A stretch of DNA of 64,000 nucleotides from Marivibrio sp040218065 (GTDB lineage Bacteria > Pseudomonadota > Alphaproteobacteria > UBA8366 > Aestuariispiraceae): the NCBI RefSeq assembly GCF_040218065.1, contig NZ_JAVJQE010000013.1:434001-498000 (forward strand). The letters are read 5' to 3'. Under the pieces are notes generated by a model. It was not told the DNA's origin, ran no database searches, and saw nothing but the letters and a program-made list of their open reading frames with translations. The position numbers and the translations under genes were made by a program. Position 1 is the first letter of the stretch. Each line of letters begins with the position of its first letter. Below are positions 44,136-51,270 of the stretch, in pieces.

Positions 44136-47006
44136 TCAGCCGTGACGCGAACCGCCCTCGAAACCGCCGTGCGCGGTCTCGGCCAGCGCGGCCAGCAGAC
44201 CGTCGCGATCGTGCTTGGCGACGTAGTCGGTGAACCCGACCGCGTGGCCGCGTTCAAGGTCGGACCGCTCGGTGTGGGAGGACATCGCCACGATCGGGGT
44301 CTTCGCCCAACGCCCGCCGGCCCGGAGCTTCTCGACCAGATCGAAGCCGCTCATCCCCGGCATTTCGATGTCGCTTACGATGGCGTCGAAATTATCGCCG
44401 CGCTCGTAGAGATCAAGCGCCTCTTCCGCGCTCTCGACGGAGGTGACGGCGTATCCCGCCACCGACAGCATCGGGGCCAGCAGGTTGCGGAAGAAGGCGC
44501 TGTCGTCGACCAGCAACAGGCGCGAGCGCTTGCCCTTGGTCTCGATCGCCTTCTGGTCGGCCGCGAACCAGTCCGGGAAGGCCTTGGTCAGGTAGAAGGT
44601 GGTGTCGATGATCTCGGTCGCCTTGCCGGCCACGATGGCGCTGCCCAGCATGCCGGTCGACGCGCCGCCCAGTTCGACGGCGAGCTGGTCTTCGACGATG
44701 TCCAGGATCTCGTCCACGACAAGCCCCATCGAGCGGGTGCGGTCCGTGAAGACCAGCGTCGGGCGCTTGCCCTCCTGCGGGAACTCCACGCCGTCGCGGA
44801 TCGGCAGCAGCGGCATCAGGACGCCGCGATACTGAACCATCGCCTGGCCGTCGCTGTATTCGACGTTCGCGAAGTCGACCTCCTCAAGCCGCGCGACCAA
44901 GCCGAGCGGCACCGCCTTCGGCGCTTTGTCGCCGCCGGCGCGGAACAGCAGCAGCGCAACCCGCTCCCCCTCGGTCTCGTCAGCCTGCTCGTCGCGAACT
45001 TCGCTGCGTTGATCGGCGACCGAGATCTCGCCGGTGGTCTGCGCGATGCCGTTGGGATCCAGGATCATGATGACGCTGCCGTCGCCGAGAATGGTGTTGC
45101 CGCCGAAAATCGGCAGATTGCGCAGGATGCTCGCGGTCGGCTTCACCACGATCTCCTCGGCGTCGTAGATCCGGTCCACGATGATGCCGAAGGTGTAGGC
45201 GCCGACCTGGCTGACCACGATGTAGGCTTCGCGCCCGTAGGCCGAATCGTCGCCCGGCATGTCGAGCAGTTTGCGCAGCGTCACCAGGGGCAGCAGCTTG
45301 TCGCGCAGGCGCAGGACCGGCGTGCCGTGGATCCGCTCGATCTTGTGTTCGCCGTCGCTGGAGGCGCGCACCAGTTCGACCACGCTGATCTGCGGAATGG
45401 CGAAGCGTTCGCTGGCGCACTCCACGATCAGCGCATTGACGATCGCCAGGGTCAGCGGGATTTTGATAGTGAAGGTCGTGCCCTGCCCCTCGACCGAGGT
45501 CAGCTCGACCGTTCCGCCGATCTTGTCGATGTTGCTCTTCACCACATCCATGCCGACGCCGCGGCCGGAGACGGAGGTGACCTGGGCGGCGGTCGAGAAC
45601 CCGGCGTTGAAGATGAACTGCTGGATCTGGTGATCCGTCATCTGCTCCAGCTCAGCCTCGGTCGCGATGCCGTTGTTGAGGGCCTTCTCCTTAATCTTGG
45701 AAAGCGCGAGGCCTTTGCCGTCATCCTTGATCTGGATCAGGATGTGGCCGCCCTCGTGATAGGCGTTCAACGTTATCGTGCCGGTCTCCGGCTTGCCCGC
45801 CGCGGCGCGAATGTCCGGCGTCTCAATGCCGTGGTCGCCGGAATTGCGGACCATGTGCGTGAGCGGATCGCGGATGATCTCCAGCACCTGACGGTCGAGT
45901 TCGGTCTCCGCACCGATCATCTGAAGGTCGATCTTCTTGCCAAGTTCGACCGACAGGTCGCGCACGATGCGCGGCAGTTTCGCCCAGGCGTTGCCGATCG
46001 GCTGCATGCGGGTCTTCATGACCCCCTCCTGCAGCTCGGAGGTGACGTGGGAGAGGCGCTGAAGGGGGGCGCCGAATTCGCTGTCGGACTGGCTGCGCAA
46101 GATCTGCAGCAGCTGGTTGCGCGTCAGCACCAGCTCCGAGACCATGGTCATCAGGTTTTCCAGCAGATCGACATTGACCCGAATGGTCTGAATGACCCCG
46201 GACCCGTCCTTTTTCTCGGCCGCGACGGCCTCGCCCTTCTTCTCGTCTTCCTCCTTGACCGCGGGCGGCTTGGCGGCTGCGGCGGGGACGGAGGCCGCCG
46301 GCGCAGGCGGCGCGGCGTCGCCGGCCTCGGCCTCGGCCTCGGCCTTCTTCTTCGCGGCCAGCGGATCGCCCGGGCCGTTATAGGGAGTCTCGTCGAAGAT
46401 GCGCTGCAGCTCGTCCGTGTCCTCGGGCTCGCCCGCCCCCTCTGCCTCGCCGGGTCCCGCCTGTTCGGCCTCGGCCTTCTTCTTCGCGGCCAGCGGGTCG
46501 CCCGGGCCGGTATAGGGGGTCTCGTCGAAGATGCGCTGCAGCTCGTCCGTGTCCTCGGGCTCGCCGCCTTCCGCGGCGGGCTCGGGCTCGGGCTCGGGCG
46601 CGGCCGGGGCGTCGCCGTCGATCACTTCGCCGGTGTCGGCCAGATGGTTCAAGCGATCGATCAGATCGCCGTCGTCGCCTTCAGGCTCCTGCTCCGTGGC
46701 CTCCAGCGCGCCGAGCAGCTCCTTGATCCGGTCAAGCGATTCGAGGACCAAAGAGATGCGCTCGCCACGCACCTCCAACTCGCCGTCGCGGATTTTGCCG
46801 AGCACGTTCTCAGACGCGTGCGCCACCGATTCAAGTCGCGGCAGGCCCAGAAAGCCGCAGGTGCCCTTGATCGTATGCACCATGCGGAAAATGCTGCTCA
46901 GGATCGCCTGATCGTTCGGATTCTGCTCGAGCTTCACCAGCTCGACGTCGAGCTTGTCCATGCTCTCCGCCGTCTCGGTCAGGAATTCGTTCAGCAAGTC
47001 GTCCAT
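44136..47006 (-). CDS. cheA: Hybrid chemotaxis kinase CheA with two CheW-like domains and a receiver
   Basis: The 956-residue protein has an N-terminal HPt (His44 in MVHTIKGTCGFLG), an acidic Ala/Pro-rich linker in place of an obvious P2 domain, the P3 dimerisation region (VDLLENLMTMVSELVLTRNQ), the P4 kinase (DPLTHMVRNSGDHGIE, GRGVGMDVVKSNI), a CheW-like P5 domain (about residues 545-680), a second CheW-like domain (about 690-820) and a C-terminal receiver (RLLLVDDSAFFRNLLAPMLS, phospho-Asp in IVSDIEMPGMSG). The linker contains two copies of GEPEDTDELQRIFDETPY, 44 residues apart. It lies upstream of cheY-cheB-cheR. Confidence 0.96.
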   Translation of the reverse strand: MDDLLNEFLTETAESMDKLDVELVKLEQNPNDQAILSSIFRMVHTIKGTCGFLGLPRLESVAHASENVLGKIRDGELEVRGERISLVLESLDRIKELLGALEATEQEPEGDDGDLIDRLNHLADTGEVIDGDAPAAPEPEPEPAAEGGEPEDTDELQRIFDETPYTGPGDPLAAKKKAEAEQAGPGEAEGAGEPEDTDELQRIFDETPYNGPGDPLAAKKKAEAEAEAGDAAPPAPAASVPAAAAKPPAVKEEDEKKGEAVAAEKKDGSGVIQTIRVNVDLLENLMTMVSELVLTRNQLLQILRSQSDSEFGAPLQRLSHVTSELQEGVMKTRMQPIGNAWAKLPRIVRDLSVELGKKIDLQMIGAETELDRQVLEIIRDPLTHMVRNSGDHGIETPDIRAAAGKPETGTITLNAYHEGGHILIQIKDDGKGLALSKIKEKALNNGIATEAELEQMTDHQIQQFIFNAGFSTAAQVTSVSGRGVGMDVVKSNIDKIGGTVELTSVEGQGTTFTIKIPLTLAIVNALIVECASERFAIPQISVVELVRASSDGEHKIERIHGTPVLRLRDKLLPLVTLRKLLDMPGDDSAYGREAYIVVSQVGAYTFGIIVDRIYDAEEIVVKPTASILRNLPIFGGNTILGDGSVIMILDPNGIAQTTGEISVADQRSEVRDEQADETEGERVALLLFRAGGDKAPKAVPLGLVARLEEVDFANVEYSDGQAMVQYRGVLMPLLPIRDGVEFPQEGKRPTLVFTDRTRSMGLVVDEILDIVEDQLAVELGGASTGMLGSAIVAGKATEIIDTTFYLTKAFPDWFAADQKAIETKGKRSRLLLVDDSAFFRNLLAPMLSVAGYAVTSVESAEEALDLYERGDNFDAIVSDIEMPGMSGFDLVEKLRAGGRWAKTPIVAMSSHTERSDLERGHAVGFTDYVAKHDRDGLLAALAETAHGGFEGGSRHG
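46335..46565. repeat. 132-bp tandem duplication in the CheA linker
   Basis: Bases 46335-46433 and 46467-46565 are about 99 bp long and nearly identical (a few substitutions, for example GGATCG/GGGTCG). The shift of 132 bp is in frame, giving a 44-residue repeat with core EPEDTDELQRIFDETPY and DPLAAKKKAEAE. Confidence 0.9.
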
Positions 47007-47145
47007 GGACCGCCCCTTGTTTCACTGGCGCGCCGCGCGCTCGCGGCGTTCGGTTGACCACAATCGACCGGCGCTTCGCCGGTGCATCCGCCGTGAAGGT
47101 AACGGGGTAAAGGTTAAGAAACGCTTTAACGCTCCCGCGGCGGCC

Positions 47146-47775
47146 TTACCGCACGGCGCACAACGCAAGAGCGTTCTCGTCCAAGCGTTCGAGCGTAAGA
47201 CGCCGGCCTGCGTCGGCGGCGAGAACCGCCGTCAGGTGGGCGTGCACCGTGCGGGGGCTCAGTTCCTCGGCCGCAGCCTCGGCCGTCAGCGCGGCGGCCA
47301 GATCGTCGCGCAAGCGCGCGTCCTGCCCGCTCGCGCGCGCCTCGAACCGCTCGTCGTCGAGCGCGATCCGGACCGTCCCGCCGCGCGGCAGCGCGTCGGC
47401 GGCCAGGGCGGCCAGATTCAGGATAAGCTTGCCTTCCCCGCCCTCAAGCGTCGGAACCACCGGGGCCATCGGCCAATCCAGCGTCACGCCGTCGACATGA
47501 TCGAAGAAGCCGACCGTCAGCGCACGCAGTTCCGGCAGCCCGGCGCTCTCACGCCCGGCGCGACCGTAAGCCATGCGATAGAACTGCAGGCGCGCCTTCA
47601 AATTGCCGGCGCTTCGATTGACCAGCTGGGCCGCATCGGGGCCGGCGTCCTCGCCCAGCTCCTCCATCAGCTCCAAGCCGTTGGCGATGGCGCCGGCGGC
47701 CCCGACCAGCTCGTGCGCGAAACGGGCTGCGACCAATTCGCTGATTCGCAGGGCGTGATCGACAGCGTTCGGCAT
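47146..47775 (-). CDS. chpT: Histidine phosphotransferase ChpT
   Basis: ChpT relays phosphate from CckA to CtrA. The 209-residue protein (ATG 47775) has the ChpT N-terminal dimerisation helix with the acceptor His21 in ARFAHELVGAAGAIANGLEL, then a degenerate HATPase-like domain lacking ATP-binding motifs (GGEGKLILNLAALAADALPR). The longer frame to 47865 is rejected. It is upstream of cheA on the same strand, separated by 139 bp, and divergent from the DUF3553 gene. Confidence 0.9.
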   Translation of the reverse strand: MPNAVDHALRISELVAARFAHELVGAAGAIANGLELMEELGEDAGPDAAQLVNRSAGNLKARLQFYRMAYGRAGRESAGLPELRALTVGFFDHVDGVTLDWPMAPVVPTLEGGEGKLILNLAALAADALPRGGTVRIALDDERFEARASGQDARLRDDLAAALTAEAAAEELSPRTVHAHLTAVLAADAGRRLTLERLDENALALCAVR

Positions 47776-47863
47776 GGCGGCTAGGCTCCTCAGACGGACA
47801 GCGACTCGCGCGACGGGCGAGCAGCCTAGCCCAGCCGCCCCCGCACGGAAAAGGACCGCCCGC

Positions 47864-48094
47864 ATGCCCCCAGCCCCCTCCGGCGCGCCAGGCGACCGCG
47901 GCGGCCCCGGCGCCGATCATGGATTTTACCCGGGCGACTTCGTGCGCAACCCGCAGGCGCCCGACTGGGGTCTCGGCCAAGTGCAAAGCGTCGTCGGCCC
48001 CAACGTCACGGTCAATTTCGAGGAGCGCGGCAAGGTCTTGATAAATACCGGAGTCGTCGAACTGGTCGCTGCGAGCGCAGGCGATGACGCCTGA
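47864..48094 (+). CDS. DUF3553 family protein
   Basis: The 76-residue protein (ATG 47864, AAAGGA upstream) has the compact beta-rich DUF3553 core: FYPGDFVRNPQAPDWGLGQV, then NVTVNFEERGKVLINT. This module is short and SH3-like; its role is unknown. It lies between chpT and the formate dehydrogenase genes. Confidence 0.85.
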   Translation: MPPAPSGAPGDRGGPGADHGFYPGDFVRNPQAPDWGLGQVQSVVGPNVTVNFEERGKVLINTGVVELVAASAGDDA

Positions 48095-48195
48095 AGGCCA
48101 GCCGCCGCGTCGTAAATTTGCGATGTCAGCTCCGATGGCGCCGGCGGCGACCGATCGCCCGCGCGCCTTTACAGGTTGAAGAGAGATTATCCGCC

Positions 48196-49917
48196 ATGGC
48201 CGAACACGATCCTGGACAGTCCGAACCCCGCAGCTTCCGCAACCCGGGCTTCGGCCGGCGCAAAACCACGCCTTTCACCAAGGGTCGACAGGTGGAGCCG
48301 GAGGCGCTGGAGGAGGTGCAGGAGCTGATCGGCGACGCCCCGCGCGACCGCGCGTTGATGATCGAGTTTCTGCATAAGATTCAGGATCGATTCGGCTGCC
48401 TGCACGCCCGCCATATGGCGGCGCTGGCGAAGGAGTTGCGGCTCGCCCAGACCGAGATCTACGAGGTGGCCAGCTTCTACGCGCATTTCGACCTGGTGCT
48501 GGAGGGCGAGGAGCCGCCGCCCCCGCTGACCATCCGGGTGTGCGATTCGCTGACCTGCGAGATGATGGGCGCGCAGCAGCTTCTGGCCGATCTGCCTGAA
48601 GCGCTCAGCGACGACGTGCGCATCCTGCGCGCGCCCTGCATGGGGCGCTGCCACCAGGCGCCGGTCGCCGAAGTCGGCCACCGCCATGTCTGCAACGCCA
48701 CCGTCGAGACGCTGACGGCGGCGGCCGAGGGCGCGGATCATCATCCGGTCGTCCCCGAGTACGAGGCTCTCGACGCCTACCGAGCGCGCGGCGGCTACGC
48801 CGCGCTGTCGGAATGCCTGACCGGCGCGCGCGAGCGCGAGAGCCTCGCCGCCGAGGTGGAGGAGAGCGGCCTGCGCGGCTTGGGGGGCGCCGGTTTTCCG
48901 ACCGGCAAGAAATGGCGTTTCGTGCGCATGGAGCCGGCCCCGCGCCTGATGGCGGTCAACGCCGACGAGGGCGAGCCCGGCACGATCAAGGACTGGCACT
49001 ACATGGCCAAGGCCCCGCATCAGTTCCTGGAAGGGACGCTGATCGGCGCCTGGGTCGTTGAAGCCGCGCAAGTCTACATCTACCTGCGCGACGAATATCC
49101 GGACATCCACGAGATTTTGGCCAAGGAAATCAAGGCGCTGGAGGCGGCCGGTCTGTCGCCGCACACCAAGCTGATCCTGCGCCGCGGCGCCGGCGCCTAT
49201 ATTTGCGGCGAAGAGAGCGCGATGCTCGAATCGATCGAAGGCAAGCGCGGCCTGCCGCGCCATCGCCCGCCCTTCGTCGCGCAGAACGGCCTGTGGGGCC
49301 GCCCGACCTTGGTGAACAATGTCGAAAGCCTTTATTGGGTGCCGGAAATCCTGGAAAAGGGCGCGGCCTGGTTCAAAGGCTTCGGGGCGAACGGCCGCAC
49401 GGGCCTGCGCAGCTATTCGGTCTCCGGCCGGGTGAAGCAGCCGGGGGTCAAGCTCGCTCCCGCTGGGATCACCATCCGCGCCCTGATCGACGAGTATTGC
49501 GGCGGCATGGCCGACGGCCATGAGTTGAAGGCCTATCTGCCGGGCGGGGCGTCCGGCGGCATCCTGCCGGCGTCAATGGACGACGTGCCGCTGGACTTCG
49601 ACACGCTTCAGCCGCACGGCTGCTTCATCGGCTCGGCCGCGATCGTGGTGCTGTCGGATCAGGACAGCGTGGCGGACGCGGCGCTCAATCTCATGCGTTT
49701 CTTCGAAGACGAGAGCTGCGGGCAGTGCACGCCGTGCCGCGTCGGCACCGAGAAGGCGGTCAAGCTGATGGAGCGCGAACGCTGGGATGCGGACCTGCTG
49801 GAAGAACTCTGCCGCGTGATGGCCGACGCCTCGATCTGCGGCCTGGGCCAGGCGGCGCCGAACCCGATCCGCTGTCTGGTCAAATACTTCCCCGACGAGG
49901 TTCCAGGCGCAGCGTGA
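48196..49917 (+). CDS. fdh1B: Formate dehydrogenase beta subunit (fused NuoE-NuoF)
   Basis: The 573-residue protein combines a NuoE-like [2Fe-2S] domain (RDRALMIEFLHKIQDRFGCL; Cys pairs in CDSLTCEMMG and APCMGRCHQAP) with a NuoF-like flavoprotein: FMN/NADH motifs LRGLGGAGFPTGKKWRF, NADEGEPGTIKD, GAGAYICGEESAMLESIEGK and a [4Fe-4S] site ESCGQCTPCRVGTEK. This fusion and length match the beta subunit of the two-subunit FDH1 of Methylorubrum. It transfers formate electrons to NAD+. ATG 48196 follows GAAGAGAG. The alpha subunit gene is 1.35 kb downstream, separated by a regulator gene. Confidence 0.9.
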   Translation: MAEHDPGQSEPRSFRNPGFGRRKTTPFTKGRQVEPEALEEVQELIGDAPRDRALMIEFLHKIQDRFGCLHARHMAALAKELRLAQTEIYEVASFYAHFDLVLEGEEPPPPLTIRVCDSLTCEMMGAQQLLADLPEALSDDVRILRAPCMGRCHQAPVAEVGHRHVCNATVETLTAAAEGADHHPVVPEYEALDAYRARGGYAALSECLTGARERESLAAEVEESGLRGLGGAGFPTGKKWRFVRMEPAPRLMAVNADEGEPGTIKDWHYMAKAPHQFLEGTLIGAWVVEAAQVYIYLRDEYPDIHEILAKEIKALEAAGLSPHTKLILRRGAGAYICGEESAMLESIEGKRGLPRHRPPFVAQNGLWGRPTLVNNVESLYWVPEILEKGAAWFKGFGANGRTGLRSYSVSGRVKQPGVKLAPAGITIRALIDEYCGGMADGHELKAYLPGGASGGILPASMDDVPLDFDTLQPHGCFIGSAAIVVLSDQDSVADAALNLMRFFEDESCGQCTPCRVGTEKAVKLMERERWDADLLEELCRVMADASICGLGQAAPNPIRCLVKYFPDEVPGAA

Positions 49918-50002
49918 ACGACCAGACGCGCCCCCCGGAGCAGACGACGCGAAATCGCACGCCGCACAAGACTCCGCCGGGCGCCTTCGATAGACTTGGC
50001 GG

Positions 50003-51118
50003 ATGACCCAGTTCGACAATGCAACCGTCCTGGTGGTGGAGGACAATGCGCTGGTGCGCCGGCTGCTGACGGCCGTCTTGCGGGCGATCGGCGTCGGTCG
50101 CGTCGTCGCCGCCGCCAACGGGCAAGAGGCGATCCGCGTTATGCGCGCCGTCTCGGCCAGGGCGGCCGCGCAAGACGCCGACGGGGAGCGCGGCGACGGG
50201 GCCGAAGACGGCGCGGACGACGCGGCGCCCGATCGGATCGACGCCGTTCTGTCCGATTGGGTGATGCATCCAGGCGACGGGACGGCGCTGTTGCGGTGGA
50301 TCAGGCGGCACGACGATTCGCCGAACCGCTTCGTCCCCTTCCTGATGCTCTCCGCCTACGCGGATCCGGCGCGGGTGCGCAAGGCGCGCGATCTCGGCGT
50401 CACGGCCTTCATCGCCAAACCCTTCACCGCCGACACGGTCGCGCGGTATCTCTCCACCGCGCTCTCCGACGCGCGGCGTTTCGTCGAAGTGGGCGAGTAT
50501 TTCGGCCCTGACCGCCGCAAACGCGCCGCCGAATTAAGCGAGCAGGAACGCCGCGACCTCGATCACTCGGATCGGGAAAAAGGCGTGCGTTTCTTCGTGC
50601 CCCCGCAACTGCATGAAGGGCGGGTCGTCCCCGGCGGCGGCGTCGACGCCAAGCGGTTGATGGCGATTCAGAAGGTGATCGAGCAGCGCGGCGAGACCTT
50701 CCTCGACTGGACCCGCGAGACGCTGGCTCGCCTGGATCTCGAGCGCGAGAGCGCCGCCAAGCGGGCCGTCGGCGATCGGCGCACCCAATTCAGCCGGATC
50801 AACATGATCGCGCACGAGTTGCGCGGCATGGGCACGACGTTCGGCTACCCGTTGATCTCGGCGGTCGCAAAAGGGCTGTTCGATCTGACGGCGCATAGTT
50901 GGGATCGTTCCGACGCTGCGCTCAAGGCGGTGCGCAGCCATTCGACGGCGATGAAACGCATCCTCCGCGAGGACATGCGCGGCGACGGCGCCGACGCCGG
51001 CCGCGCACTGCTAGAGGCGCTCGCCGCGGAGCGCCGGGCCTTGGAGCCGGACCCGAGCGCGCCGGCGGATGGCGCGTCGGGGTCGAACTCGGCGCCGAAC
51101 CGAAACGAGACCGCCTGA
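50003..51118 (+). CDS. Response regulator with an HPt-like C-terminal domain
   Basis: The 371-residue protein has an N-terminal receiver domain (VLVVEDNALVRRLL; phospho-Asp85 in DAVLSDWVM; Lys139 in FIAKPF) with an unusual ~28-residue acidic insertion before the phosphorylation strand. The C-terminal half is helical, with His271 in NMIAHELRGMGTTFGYPLIS, similar to the HxLKG-type phosphotransfer site. No DNA-binding or enzymatic output domain is seen. It lies between the two formate dehydrogenase subunit genes on the same strand, 85 bp after fdh1B. A REC-HPt phosphorelay protein is inferred. Confidence 0.75.
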   Translation: MTQFDNATVLVVEDNALVRRLLTAVLRAIGVGRVVAAANGQEAIRVMRAVSARAAAQDADGERGDGAEDGADDAAPDRIDAVLSDWVMHPGDGTALLRWIRRHDDSPNRFVPFLMLSAYADPARVRKARDLGVTAFIAKPFTADTVARYLSTALSDARRFVEVGEYFGPDRRKRAAELSEQERRDLDHSDREKGVRFFVPPQLHEGRVVPGGGVDAKRLMAIQKVIEQRGETFLDWTRETLARLDLERESAAKRAVGDRRTQFSRINMIAHELRGMGTTFGYPLISAVAKGLFDLTAHSWDRSDAALKAVRSHSTAMKRILREDMRGDGADAGRALLEALAAERRALEPDPSAPADGASGSNSAPNRNETA

Positions 51119-51270
51119 ACCCTTTCGCCGCCTGACGCTCTCGTTTCTTGCGGCGCCGCTTTTTGGGTATAGTCCCCCGGCCGAACTTGGCATGGTGCGC
51201 TGCAGGCTGGACGCGCCGAGGCGGCGTCGGGCCAACGGGTTTATTTCGATCAGGGCGGGACCAGGCGACC

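Noticed and set aside
47114..47130. CtrA box between chpT and cheA
   Set aside because: TTAA and TTAAC are separated by 8 bases, not 7, so it is not a standard site.
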